Assembly: GCF_921294215.1 (NCBI RefSeq)
Contig: NZ_CAKLDM010000001.1
Span: forward strand, 248,001 to 312,000
Length of the DNA stretch: 64,000 nt
Direction: 5' to 3'
Origin: Vibrio marisflavi CECT 7928
GTDB lineage: Bacteria > Pseudomonadota > Gammaproteobacteria > Enterobacterales > Vibrionaceae
How positions within the stretch are numbered: the stretch's first letter is position 1; the number at the start of each line of letters is the position of its first letter. Below the pieces are notes generated by a model, which was not told the origin of the DNA, did not search any database, and was given only the letters and a program-made list of their open reading frames with translations. The translations under genes and the position numbers were made by a program. Of the stretch, positions 54,346-63,941 are shown piece after piece.

Positions 54346-55788
54346 CTAAATAAACAGATATGAGTTAAGCGTTAAGTGAACTAAGATACTTGCCATGTAT
54401 CCCAGCATAATTACCGGTGCCCACTTTAAATGACCAAAGAAGGTATATTTGCCATGCGCTGCTCCCATCAGAGCAACGCCAGCAGCAGAGCCAATAGACA
54501 ACAAGCTACCACCAACACCTGCGGTTAAAGTAACTAACAACCAGTTGCCCATCGACATGACGGGATCCATGGTTAGCACTGCGAACATGACTGGAATATT
54601 GTCGACGATAGCAGATAGCACACCAACCACAATATTTGCCCAAATTGGGTCCCATTGGGTATACATAATGTCAGAGACCATCGCTAGGTAACCTAACAGG
54701 TTTAACCCTCCAACACACATTACAACGCCGTAGAAGAATAGCAATGTATCCCACTCGGCATGGGATACCCTTCTAAAGACATCAAATGGTACAACTGAAC
54801 CCAAACGTTTCAGAGCGGCATCGTCGCCTTTGGCGATGGCTTGGTGTGCCTTTCTAGACAATGAACGTTTTAGAGTGGTTCTTAGGAAGTAACCAAAGAA
54901 CTGCAGGTATGCCAATCCCATCATCATACCAATCACTGGTGGGAAGTGCAGTACAGCATGGAATGCGACAGCTGTTGCAATTGTCAGAATAAACAAACCG
55001 ATGATTCTCTTAGCGCCACGTTTTAGTTCAACATGTTGGTGAGTGGTTTGTGGCTTAGAGCTAGGTAGGAAAAACGACATGATCAATGCTGGAACGAGAT
55101 AGTTGATCACTGAAGGCAAGAATAGAGGTAGGAATTCAGCGAATGAGACATGGCCCGCTTGCCAAACCATCAATGTTGTAATGTCTCCAAATGGGCTAAA
55201 TGCTCCGCCAGCATTGGCCGCAACGACAATATTGATACACGCAATATTGATAAATCGAGTATTGCCACCTCCAACTTTCAATACCACTGCACACATTAAA
55301 AGTGCCGTTGTTAGGTTGTCGGCAATAGGAGAAATAAAGAAAGCCAAAATACCTGTTAGCCAAAACAGTGATTTGAAGTCGAATCCTTTCCCGACCATCC
55401 AAGCCTGCAGAGCGTCAAACAAACGCCGTTCTTCCATCGCGCTGATATAGGTCATGGCTACGAGCAAAAATAGCAACAGCTCAGCGTACTCTAACAGGTT
55501 ATGTTCAAGTGCGGAGATCGCTATATCAATGTGCCCTTGTTGCTGATAAACAAAGCCGATCATCGCCCAGATGATCCCCGCTGCTAATAAGACTGGCTTG
55601 GACTTGCGTAGTTGAAGAAACTCCTCAAGCATTACGACAATATAGGCAACGGTGAATATAATGATCGCCACTATACCGATTGTTGAACCCGTCATCGAAG
55701 GCATATTGGAAGAGGCAGTAGCGGCATAAGAAGGGGGTGCAATTAGGGCAATCACACCGATAAAAATTGCCCACCAACGTCGATCCAT
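54346..55788 (-). CDS. nhaD: Na+/H+ antiporter NhaD
   Basis: 480 residues, about 12 membrane helices and the IT-superfamily motifs FFISPIADNLTTALLM, NIVVAANAGGAFSPFGD and PVMFAVLTMDP. Length and sequence fit Vibrio NhaD, a Na+ and Li+ extruder at alkaline pH. N-terminal signal-like helix. Single gene, convergent with the repair operon. Confidence 0.93.
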   Translation of the reverse strand: MDRRWWAIFIGVIALIAPPSYAATASSNMPSMTGSTIGIVAIIIFTVAYIVVMLEEFLQLRKSKPVLLAAGIIWAMIGFVYQQQGHIDIAISALEHNLLEYAELLLFLLVAMTYISAMEERRLFDALQAWMVGKGFDFKSLFWLTGILAFFISPIADNLTTALLMCAVVLKVGGGNTRFINIACINIVVAANAGGAFSPFGDITTLMVWQAGHVSFAEFLPLFLPSVINYLVPALIMSFFLPSSKPQTTHQHVELKRGAKRIIGLFILTIATAVAFHAVLHFPPVIGMMMGLAYLQFFGYFLRTTLKRSLSRKAHQAIAKGDDAALKRLGSVVPFDVFRRVSHAEWDTLLFFYGVVMCVGGLNLLGYLAMVSDIMYTQWDPIWANIVVGVLSAIVDNIPVMFAVLTMDPVMSMGNWLLVTLTAGVGGSLLSIGSAAGVALMGAAHGKYTFFGHLKWAPVIMLGYMASILVHLTLNSYLFI

Positions 55789-55972
55789 AACAGTTTACTC
55801 CGTGATATTCCGTTGGCAGTCAGTGTAACGGTTATTTGTAAATTTGGGCGTGAGATGTATCGAAACTGTTAAATTTAATGACTAAGTAACATCATGATTC
55901 TATGGGTTATATGAAATTAAACGCATCCAAATATCTAAGTCAGTTCTAGAGTAATTATTTTTCCTTGTATAC

Positions 55973-56006
55973 AAAAAAACCTCGAGGCCGTTAGGCTCTC
56001 GAGGTT
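55973..56006 (-). terminator. Rho-independent terminator of the dicarboxylate symporter gene
   Basis: Arms AACCTCGAG (55978-55986) and CTCGAGGTT (55998-56006) form a 9-bp stem; on the minus strand it ends in a run of seven Ts (A run at 55973-55979). Confidence 0.85.
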
Positions 56007-56022
56007 TGTGTCTAGTAAAAGA

Positions 56023-57324
56023 TTATTGTGCGTGGGAAAGGTGGACTTTTTCTTCCTTTTCACCCGCTTTTGGATCTTCAAATCGTGTTTGGTCGAACGC
56101 ACCTTCTGATTTGCCCACAATAATAGTTACGACACTGTCTCCAGTGATGTTAACTGCAGTACGAATCATATCGAGTAGACGGTCAACACCCATGATAAGT
56201 GCAATGCCTTCTAGTGGTAGACCAACTTGGTTAAGAACCATAGCCAGCATGATTAGACCAACACCTGGAACACCCGCAGTACCAATCGAAGCAAGCGTTG
56301 CTGTTAAGATAACAGTTAGGTAATCCGTCATGGATAGATCAACGTTAAACGCTTGAGCGATGAACACTGTCGCAACGCCCTGCATGATTGCGGTGCCGTC
56401 CATGTTAATTGTAGCGCCTAGTGGAACCGTGAATGATGCGACTTTGTTGTCAACACCCATGCGGTTTTTCGCCGTTTCCATAGTTACAGGAATAGTCGCA
56501 TTTGATGATGCTGTAGAGAAAGCGAACATAACTGCATCTTCCATTTTCTTGAAGAAAGTAAATGGATTTAGACCAGTGAAGCCTTTTAGCATCAAACCGT
56601 AGGTTACAAAACCGTGGATAAGCAGTGTGCCTGCTAGAACAGCGAAGTAAGCTGCTAAGTTAAAGATGGCTTCGATGCCTAGGCCAGTAAACAGTTTCGC
56701 CATCAAGAAGAATACGCCGTACGGAGCAATGTGCATTAGTAGAGCAACAAGCTTCATGATGACTTCATTTAGGTCGGCAAACACTGCTGCGATGCGCTCG
56801 CCTGGTTTTCCTGCAGCACTGATTGCAATACCAAAAAGGATTGCGAATACAATGATTTGTAGAGTATTTCCTTGTGCCATTGCATTGATAGGGTTAGTCG
56901 GGAACATGTTCACGATAACCTGACCTAAAGAAGGAGCTTCGGTCGACGCGAAAGTAGTAGCTGCTGCTAAATCAGCACCTGCACCTGGCTGGAAAATAGT
57001 ACCCATAGTCAGCGCTAACGTAATTGCAACAGCGGTAGTACCAACATACAACCCTAGCGTTTTACCACCCATACGACCCAACGTAGAGAGGTCCTTCAGT
57101 GAGCTTGTTCCACATACTAGGGAAACAAACACGAGAGGAACAACTAGCATTTTTAAACTTGCGATGAAAATTTTTCCACCGACTTCAAACAACCCGTGAA
57201 CTAGATAGTTATCAACAAATCCGTTGTCAGCGAATAAAGTTCGAATGACGAACCCCGTCAAAATACCGGCGACCATACCAAGGATGACGCGCCCGGTAAG
57301 AGACATTGGCTTTTTGGTATTCAT
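56023..57324 (-). CDS. Dicarboxylate/amino acid:cation symporter (DAACS)
   Basis: 433 residues from ATG 57324 (GGAG 8 bases upstream; GTG 57333 is less likely). Several helices, the re-entrant loop SSNATIPVTMETAK, NMDGTAIMQGVATVF in TM7 and the NITGDSVVTIIVGKSEG end. GltP/GltT/DctA-like, Na+- or H+-driven uptake of glutamate, aspartate or C4-dicarboxylates; substrate not resolvable here. A CRP-like site lies about 110 bases upstream. Confidence 0.9.
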   Translation of the reverse strand: MNTKKPMSLTGRVILGMVAGILTGFVIRTLFADNGFVDNYLVHGLFEVGGKIFIASLKMLVVPLVFVSLVCGTSSLKDLSTLGRMGGKTLGLYVGTTAVAITLALTMGTIFQPGAGADLAAATTFASTEAPSLGQVIVNMFPTNPINAMAQGNTLQIIVFAILFGIAISAAGKPGERIAAVFADLNEVIMKLVALLMHIAPYGVFFLMAKLFTGLGIEAIFNLAAYFAVLAGTLLIHGFVTYGLMLKGFTGLNPFTFFKKMEDAVMFAFSTASSNATIPVTMETAKNRMGVDNKVASFTVPLGATINMDGTAIMQGVATVFIAQAFNVDLSMTDYLTVILTATLASIGTAGVPGVGLIMLAMVLNQVGLPLEGIALIMGVDRLLDMIRTAVNITGDSVVTIIVGKSEGAFDQTRFEDPKAGEKEEKVHLSHAQ

Positions 57325-57944
57325 TGTGAACACTCCTTTTTCTTATAATGATCCAGACTTATTCTGAAACAGCGAAGAAGGTTAACAGGCGATTTCCGAA
57401 AGTTTAAAACAAATAAGAAAAAGTTAACAAAGGTTGTGAAGGTTATCACGACTATGTGTCATTTTTTGGTTAAGTTATTTGCTTGGCGATTAAATAATGA
57501 GCGGGCTGGTGTGTTTTTTATAACATAATCGTATACTTTTCTGCTTAAGCAATACATTGCATTTCTATAGCTGATGTGTAGGTCTGTAGTCTTACTATTA
57601 TCTAATTTAATGGTGTTCGGGGGTGTATCGGTTGATGTCCCAGAAAGTTCATCGTTTTCCTAACAGATGTTTTTTTTGAAATGGGTGTGGCTAAGGAGTT
57701 GTACCTCTTATTATCTTCAGTGTTATTAGTCCCCTAATTTAATAAAACTATGGCTCATATTATTTCAACTTAGTTCATCACAAATATAGAAATTAATGTT
57801 CAACAATTATATAGATCATTATAATAATCAATAATCCAACTTATCTAATATTGTTTAATATCAATATGATTTAATCTAATAGTAATAACATTGACCTTTA
57901 CTCAATCTATTGTCGTAGTGGAATAATTGTATTAAGGATGATGT
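57325..57944. other. Divergent intergenic region of the dicarboxylate transporters
   Basis: About 620 AT-rich bases between the DAACS gene (minus) and the Dcu gene (plus). A CRP-like site is at 57436-57451. Otherwise I see no ORF of note, no sigma-54 site and no FNR palindrome with confidence. Confidence 0.5.
57436..57451. promoter_or_regulatory. CRP-like site upstream of the DAACS gene
   Basis: TGTGA-AGGTTA-TCACG matches TGTGA-N6-TCACA with one mismatch. Located about 110 bases before the DAACS start, within the divergent region. Confidence 0.6.
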
Positions 57945-59273
57945 ATGTTTTATGTTCATTTATTGCTATTACTCGCCGTTATATTTGTGGGTATTCGGTA
58001 TGGTGGAATCGCGTTTGGTTTATTGGGAGGGTTAGGAGTATCCGTACTAGCGTTCTTCTTTGGAGTAACACCGGGCACCCCTCCCGTCAGTGTGATGCTC
58101 ATAATTATGGCGGTGGTCGCCGCATCTGCAACATTAGAAGCAACGGGCGGACTAAACTTATTGGTAAAATACGCCGAGAGGTTACTTCGTAAGCACCCTA
58201 GCCAAATCGTTTTTCTAGGACCACTTTGTACTTATTCACTGACTGTTCTTGTTGGAACCGGGCATTCTGTTTATCCACTTTTGCCTGTTATTTATGATGT
58301 GGCTTATAAAAAAGGGATTCGTCCTGAACGCCCGATGGCGATGGCGACGGTTGCATCTCAAATGGGTATTACAGCAAGTCCTATCGCGGCGGCAGCGGCA
58401 GTAGTGATGGCCACAGCTGTTGATAACCATTTGGACATTGGTTTAGTTGACGTACTAAAAGTGACAATACCTGCTACTTTGTGCGGAATCTTAATTGCTT
58501 GCACATGGAGCTTAAAAAGAGGCAAAGACTTAGACAAAGACACCGAGTTTCAAGAGCGTTGCCAAGATGAAGAGTTTCGCAATAGCTTGGTTGACTCTTC
58601 TCCTAGTGTTTCTGCTGAAGAAGATAGCGCAGCAGACAAAAAGGCAAGGGTTGGTTTATCGATTTTTGTGTTAGGTATTTTATCGGTTGTTTTTGTCGCA
58701 ATGTTCAATAAGTCGTTAGGTCTATTGCCCGATGGCGTGAAAATGTCAGTTGCAATCGAGTTCTTAATGCTCTCGGTGGGCGCAATTATTTTGATGTCGA
58801 CCAAAATTGAGCCAAAGAAAATCGTCACGACAAATGTGTTCATAGCAGGCATGACGGCCGTAATCATTATTTTCGGTATCGCTTGGATGAGTAACACCAT
58901 CATCAATTACAACAAGCCTTATTTAATTGAATTAGTTAGTGATATTGTTCATTCTCACCCTTGGACGTTTGCCATTGCTATGTTTGCCGCTTCGGTGTTC
59001 CTGAAAAGCCAAGCTGCCGTGTTAACCATTATGTTGCCGTTAGCGTTTTCATTGGGAATACCTGCTCCAGTAATTATTGGTGTCATACCTGCCTGCTATG
59101 CTTATTTCTTTTTCCCATTCTACCCAAGCGATCTTGCCGCAATTACTTTCGACCGATCAGGCACTACGCGAATTGGTAAATATGTACTAAACCACAGCTT
59201 TATCATGCCGGGCTTTATTGGAGTGGTATCTGCAACCACGATTGGATATTTTATTTCAATAACAGTTAATTAA
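57945..59273 (+). CDS. dcuB: Anaerobic C4-dicarboxylate transporter, DcuB-like
   Basis: 442 residues with about ten helices and Dcu motifs: GTGHSVYPLLPVIYDVAYKKG, VVAASATLEATGG, and the C-terminal YPSDLAAITFDRSGTTRIGK. These agree better with DcuB than DcuA of E. coli. DcuB exchanges fumarate for succinate in anaerobic respiration. SD AAGG 7 bases upstream. A fixed substrate is not proven by sequence. Divergent from the DAACS gene. Confidence 0.85.
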   Translation: MFYVHLLLLLAVIFVGIRYGGIAFGLLGGLGVSVLAFFFGVTPGTPPVSVMLIIMAVVAASATLEATGGLNLLVKYAERLLRKHPSQIVFLGPLCTYSLTVLVGTGHSVYPLLPVIYDVAYKKGIRPERPMAMATVASQMGITASPIAAAAAVVMATAVDNHLDIGLVDVLKVTIPATLCGILIACTWSLKRGKDLDKDTEFQERCQDEEFRNSLVDSSPSVSAEEDSAADKKARVGLSIFVLGILSVVFVAMFNKSLGLLPDGVKMSVAIEFLMLSVGAIILMSTKIEPKKIVTTNVFIAGMTAVIIIFGIAWMSNTIINYNKPYLIELVSDIVHSHPWTFAIAMFAASVFLKSQAAVLTIMLPLAFSLGIPAPVIIGVIPACYAYFFFPFYPSDLAAITFDRSGTTRIGKYVLNHSFIMPGFIGVVSATTIGYFISITVN

Positions 59274-59323
59274 GCTTGGTCTGCATAGAGCAACGTTAGA
59301 TAGCTTATAGTGAAATTCAAAGG

Positions 59324-59369
59324 CAGCTAGGGCTTGCAGACATTCAATAATGTCAGAGTGCCCTAGCTG
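59324..59369. terminator. Bidirectional hairpin between dcuB and the OPA transporter
   Basis: 10-bp arms CAGCTAGGGC (59324-59333) and GCCCTAGCTG (59360-59369) with a nested 6-bp hairpin (GACATT 59339-59344 with AATGTC 59349-59354) in the loop. Converging genes on either side. No U run. Confidence 0.55.
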
Positions 59370-59379
59370 TGTTTGGAAG

Positions 59380-60705
59380 CTAATCTGTATGGGGTTTGTA
59401 AGTCCGCTCTATCTTAATAATCGCAATTGTCATTGCGATTAACAAAAATGAAATGACACTTAACACGGTAAAGACACCAGACCATCCATATGAAGTTTGC
59501 ATGATGGCGATAGGAGCGCCAGCAAGTGCAGCACCAATGTATGTAATACCACCTTTTAACCCTGTTGCTGCACCTGCGCCATCAGAGTGGGCGGCTTCAA
59601 TGATACCTAGCGCAAACAACATTTGTGGTGCGTAGATACCAACGCCAATAACAAAGAAACACAATGAGAGAATAAAGTAGCTTAGGTTTATGCTAATGAC
59701 AACGCCAACCATGCCCGCCACCAAGACTAGGCAATATATCAAAATCGTTTTCCAGCGGTCTGCCTGAAAGAGCTTATCAGAAATGAACCCTGAAGATAGC
59801 CCACCGAGAATACCACCAATTTCGAACCAAGATACTAAGCTGTTCGATTTGACAAGATCCCAACCCAACTCTTTAACAAAGTAAACAACAACCCAGTCGT
59901 TCGTCACAGTGCGTATGATGTAGATACATAGGTCACCGCCGACTGCTAGCCATATGATAGGGTTAGTTAAAATGTAGCGCTTGAACATTACCCATAGAGA
60001 CAAGTTGGTTTCAGAATTAGCGTTTATTTCCAATTGTTTCTTATCATTTTTCCATTCACCAACGTTAGGTAAACCACATGACTCTGGTGAACCTTTCATA
60101 AAGATGGCAGCTAAAATTGCTTGGATCGCTGTTATGATAGCAGGTACGTAGAATGCCATCCGCCAGTCACCTGTAGTCGCAATCACACCGGAAGCGATTA
60201 ACGGAGCTAGAGCACCTCCAACATTGTGGGAAGTATTCCATATAGAGTACCAGCCACCACGTTCGCTTTTTGAATACCACTGAGAAAGCGCTTTAGCTAT
60301 TGGTGGAAAACCACACCCTTGGACGACTGCCATTAGACAGTACATGGTCAAAAGCATAGTGACATTATTACTTGCACCAATACCAGCACTGATTACCGAG
60401 ATAATGATTAGGATTGGAGCCAGCATTAACCTAGGGCTAATGCGGTCCGCAGCAAGACCAGATGAGAATTTTGCTACACCATACAGAATATAATAAACCG
60501 AAGAAGCAAAGCCAAACTGAACGGCAGTCATACCTAAATCAGACATTAGCATTGGTGCTACGGCTGAAAAGGATTTTCGGCTAATATACATAACTGTATA
60601 AACCATAAATGTTGTGACGATAATTTGCCAGCGGTAGCGGCGATAATCAGCATCAAGTTTTCTATTAATTTTTACAGAGCAATTTTGCGTTATATTTCTA
60701 TTCAT
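59380..60705 (-). CDS. OPA-family organophosphate transporter or UhpC-like sensor
   Basis: 441 residues, 12 helices, MFS organophosphate:phosphate antiporter family: MYISRKSFSAVAP, WYSIWNTSHNVGGALAPL and GLKGGITYIGAALAG. Similar to UhpC, PgtP and GlpT; I cannot tell which. It may import glycerophosphate, hexose phosphate or phosphoglycerate. Clusters with the secreted apyrase and uhpT, all minus strand. No Shine-Dalgarno at the chosen ATG. Confidence 0.82.
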   Translation of the reverse strand: MNRNITQNCSVKINRKLDADYRRYRWQIIVTTFMVYTVMYISRKSFSAVAPMLMSDLGMTAVQFGFASSVYYILYGVAKFSSGLAADRISPRLMLAPILIIISVISAGIGASNNVTMLLTMYCLMAVVQGCGFPPIAKALSQWYSKSERGGWYSIWNTSHNVGGALAPLIASGVIATTGDWRMAFYVPAIITAIQAILAAIFMKGSPESCGLPNVGEWKNDKKQLEINANSETNLSLWVMFKRYILTNPIIWLAVGGDLCIYIIRTVTNDWVVVYFVKELGWDLVKSNSLVSWFEIGGILGGLSSGFISDKLFQADRWKTILIYCLVLVAGMVGVVISINLSYFILSLCFFVIGVGIYAPQMLFALGIIEAAHSDGAGAATGLKGGITYIGAALAGAPIAIMQTSYGWSGVFTVLSVISFLLIAMTIAIIKIERTYKPHTD

Positions 60706-61029
60706 AGTGAATTTAAACCATGGTAATGGGGATGAAAGAGGACAATGCCCTAAATAAATATTTAGGCTGCTTTATAAAATAGAAATTAAGTAGGAGAAAT
60801 GGCGAGTTATCAATAAATGATAGATGACACAATTATAAAGCTAAACTAAGAAGTAACCATAATTTAAGTGTTCATTGCTTTATTGATATATCCTAGGGGC
60901 CTTCTACCCCTAGGATATATACATGGTTCACTTATTCTCTGTTTTAGCTTATATATCAGGCTTTGTACTTATCAGCTATTTTACTTTACACAAATTATCC
61001 TGATTCTTTTTGAAAGAAGGTTTATGCCT
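60706..61029. other. Intergenic region with a long perfect hairpin
   Basis: About 325 bases upstream of the OPA gene and downstream of the apyrase. The one notable item is a 14-bp perfect inverted repeat, ATATATCCTAGGGG (60886-60899) and its complement (60907-60920), with a 7-base loop. No adjoining U run; it could be an mRNA-end structure, an operator or a terminator. Confidence 0.55.
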
Positions 61030-62124
61030 TTACAATGTTGGAGAAAGAATCGGGCCTAAAGTCCAACTAATACTTTGGTCATTGATTTTTTTAGTAGGAG
61101 CAATTGCATTGTTGGCATCGGTCATTTGGTAGCCCCTAGACAACAATGTATATTGATACGCTGCATTAAAGCAGTACGTATAAAGATAATCATTAACTGC
61201 GTAACCTGCCGATCCATCAGTTAGGCTATTCCAATCGCTTTTACAGAATTTTTTACCCTCAACGGCTAGGTTTGCGATCGAGAAGTTGTCGGTTAGGTTA
61301 AGCTCTCCCGCGGTGTAATAGAAGCCAGCGATGGAATAGAAATCTTGAACAGGCATCTTAAGGCCCACTTTGGACTTCACACCGTGAACTTTTTGAATCA
61401 ACTTGTTTGTGTGCTCTACGCAGCCATCAAAGCCGCCGTTACCAAGTTCACCATTTGGCAATGTATAGCCTTCTGGGAAGCAGTAAGGATCGTTCATAAA
61501 TTGGCCTAATGCTTGATCTTGCCCCATCCCAAGGAAGCTGGTAGAAGAAAGCTGATAGCTGTGATTGCCACTATTTACAGTGATAGAGTCTGGACCATCT
61601 TGCTCGAAAGTAATTTGAGTAGAAGCACCGCCTAAATCCATGATACCTTTAGTTTCACTTTCGCTTTCCAAAGCGCCGTTAAGGTAGTTTGCAGCAAGCC
61701 ACGCGTACGCACCTTCTGTTTGACCACTGATTGTTTTAACGCTGACGGTAGCGGCTGGGTAGCGAGTTTCAATCCAACTTTTTACTGATGCGTTGGTTTC
61801 ATCTCTTTGCGGAGCAGAAATCAGCCTCATTCCCGCAGTCGAGTAAAAATCAATGCGCTCCGGAGAGCCAGAAACATTGGCAAACAGCTCAGTTAAGTAA
61901 GCGTCAAGATCGGTACTGCTGACATCCTGAATACCACCAGAAACCTTGGTACTGTCACTGCTATCAATGGTTGGGAATCCGTTACGTTCTGTGTCGTAGT
62001 GATATTGGTAGTCATAAAGCCTTGAGCCAGAACTACCAGCATCAATGACCAAAGTGTTTTCAGCGAAAGCAGATAGAGGAGATAACAAAAGTGCTGCGCT
62101 AATCGCTGCGGTTAGTTTTTTCAT
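61030..62124 (-). CDS. Secreted CD39/GDA1-family nucleoside triphosphate diphosphohydrolase (apyrase)
   Basis: 364 residues with a signal peptide (1-21, AFA-EN). All apyrase-conserved regions are visible: ACR1 IDAGSSGSR, ACR2 YSTAGMRLI, ACR3 GQTEGAYAWLAANYL, ACR4 MDLGGASTQITF, and ACR5 near the end WTLGPILS. Expected to hydrolyse extracellular or periplasmic NTPs and NDPs to NMP and phosphate. This family is mainly eukaryotic and rather rare in bacteria; Legionella uses secreted members in infection. Between an OPA transporter and uhpT, so phosphate/nucleotide scavenging is plausible. AAGGA before the ATG. Confidence 0.92.
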   Translation of the reverse strand: MKKLTAAISAALLLSPLSAFAENTLVIDAGSSGSRLYDYQYHYDTERNGFPTIDSSDSTKVSGGIQDVSSTDLDAYLTELFANVSGSPERIDFYSTAGMRLISAPQRDETNASVKSWIETRYPAATVSVKTISGQTEGAYAWLAANYLNGALESESETKGIMDLGGASTQITFEQDGPDSITVNSGNHSYQLSSTSFLGMGQDQALGQFMNDPYCFPEGYTLPNGELGNGGFDGCVEHTNKLIQKVHGVKSKVGLKMPVQDFYSIAGFYYTAGELNLTDNFSIANLAVEGKKFCKSDWNSLTDGSAGYAVNDYLYTYCFNAAYQYTLLSRGYQMTDANNAIAPTKKINDQSISWTLGPILSPTL

Positions 62125-62148
62125 TTCTATATCCTTATTTTAAATTTG

Positions 62149-62180
62149 AAAAAATTCAGGGGCGGTTTAGCTGCCCCTGA
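62149..62180 (-). terminator. Rho-independent terminator of uhpT
   Basis: TCAGGGGC (62156-62163) and GCCCCTGA (62173-62180), 8-bp GC-rich stem, with six Ts following on the minus strand (A run at 62149-62154). It separates uhpT from the apyrase. Confidence 0.85.
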
Positions 62181-62205
62181 TTTATATTCCATTTGTTACA
62201 TTGAT

Positions 62206-63603
62206 TTAGCTTGCTTGGATGGCTTGCAGGTGTTTCTTTTTGGCTTTGCGAATTTTCTTTTCTTCAGCTACGGCTACAAAGGCCATCAATACCAAGCAAC
62301 ATGCAGCAGCCGTATCAAGTGCTGCGAAGGTTCCAGCCCAGCCAGTTAGGCCGAAAATTGGTGTACCGTCAGCAATCAGGCCAAGACCAAGTTTTGCGAA
62401 GCTGTCGCCAATTAGGTAAGCAAAAGTACCTTTAATACCATCTGCCGCACTTAGGCCTTTTTTCGGTACAAAGCCAATAGCTGCAACACCGATTAGTAAT
62501 TGAGGACCAAAGACTAAGAACCCTAGAGCGAAAAGAGATGCTAGATAAGTAAACTCAGTATTCGCGTGTTGGTAGATAGATAGAGTAAAGATAATGAGTG
62601 CTAGCGAAACACATGAAGTAAGGCCACGGCGACCGTTTGCTAAGTCAGAGAGGAAACCCCACATTAACGTTCCTACAAGGGCTCCCACTTCAAACATTGT
62701 GAAGCCTTGAATAGCAACTTCTTTGGACAAGCCAAGTTCTTGATAGGCATATACAGTAGACCATTGGTCGATACCGATACGTACGACATATAGGAATACG
62801 TTGGCAAAGCATAGTAGCCAGATGACTTTGTTTTTTAACACAAACTCAACGAAGATTTGCCATTTAGTCATCTTGTCATCTTCAGCTTTTTGGTCTTCTT
62901 CACCAATTTCTTCATCAAACAACTCTTCTACAGGGCCTAAGCCGTATGCTTCTGGAGAGTCATTTCCCACGAACAAGCCGATACACCCGATTACTAGAGC
63001 AATTGCGGAAGGGAAGATAAACATACCAATCACATCGCCATTAAATAGGTAGTTTGCACCAAATAATGCTACCGCTGCGGCACCTGCACCACCGATGTTG
63101 TGCGACATGTTCCAAAGGCCAACGAATGAGCCACGTTTGTTTTTTGGCGTCCATTTGGTAATGGTTGTGACACTGTTTGAGCCACCGACACTTTGGAATA
63201 GGCCGCTTAGTGAGTAGAAACCGATCATGAAGATCAGGTTAATAAGTCCGCCGCCCATCGCGATACTAAAGCCAATCATAGCAATACCTGAGAGGATAAG
63301 CATAAACGGCAAAAACTGTTTGCTGTTCTTGCCATCGGCGTAGTAATTCATCACCGTTTTACCGATTCCGTAGGTAATCGAGAAGCCAAGGCCAATCAAA
63401 CCTAATTCGGTCATCGACAGACCATATTTATTAATCATATCCACTTGGGCAATGTTGAAGTTTTTGCGAATAAAGTACATCGCCATGTAGCTGAGAAAGA
63501 CAACAGCATACGAATACATAAACCGTTTGAGCCACATTTTTTTGCGGATTTCTAAAGGTAGGTCGAGGGTAGGAAGACGGACCTGTTCCAGGAATTTTAA
63601 CAT
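62206..63603 (-). CDS. uhpT: Hexose-phosphate:phosphate antiporter UhpT
   Basis: 465 residues, 12 helices, and very close to E. coli UhpT throughout, for example [31 protein letters not shown] and [17 protein letters not shown]. Imports glucose 6-phosphate and other sugar phosphates by exchange for phosphate. No uhpA/uhpB is visible in the window, so regulation is unknown; the OPA protein upstream could be a UhpC-like sensor. AGGA precedes the ATG. C-terminal lysine-rich tail is cytoplasmic. Confidence 0.95.
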   Translation of the reverse strand: MLKFLEQVRLPTLDLPLEIRKKMWLKRFMYSYAVVFLSYMAMYFIRKNFNIAQVDMINKYGLSMTELGLIGLGFSITYGIGKTVMNYYADGKNSKQFLPFMLILSGIAMIGFSIAMGGGLINLIFMIGFYSLSGLFQSVGGSNSVTTITKWTPKNKRGSFVGLWNMSHNIGGAGAAAVALFGANYLFNGDVIGMFIFPSAIALVIGCIGLFVGNDSPEAYGLGPVEELFDEEIGEEDQKAEDDKMTKWQIFVEFVLKNKVIWLLCFANVFLYVVRIGIDQWSTVYAYQELGLSKEVAIQGFTMFEVGALVGTLMWGFLSDLANGRRGLTSCVSLALIIFTLSIYQHANTEFTYLASLFALGFLVFGPQLLIGVAAIGFVPKKGLSAADGIKGTFAYLIGDSFAKLGLGLIADGTPIFGLTGWAGTFAALDTAAACCLVLMAFVAVAEEKKIRKAKKKHLQAIQAS

Positions 63604-63941
63604 AACGATTTCCTATCTAAAGCAGAGGTTATTTTTATTAAAAGCTTGTCTGACAGGAATGCTAATCGTCCACGTATTAGAAGACATGAGAATTTTTCCT
63701 ATAGGGATTAGGGAAATGACTTTAAAGGTGCAAAAGTGTGAGTTCAGTCTTGAATTGTTTCTATGAAAGAGTGGATGTTAGGCCATACAGCCTATCTGAC
63801 ATTAATTTTACCCCCAATGAACAGTCAGTTTTTCTATTTACTACATTATTCACTCTGTTGAGTAATTGCGAAGCAAATATTAGTTATTGCCCATATTACT
63901 CTTAGCCAATGTTTTACCAAGTATTTTCTAAGGAACGTAAA
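63604..63941. other. Intergenic region upstream of uhpT and the next gene
   Basis: About 340 bases between the divergent uhpT (minus) and the partial gene (plus). Contains both promoters; I see no UhpA-type site or hairpin that I can support. Confidence 0.4.
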
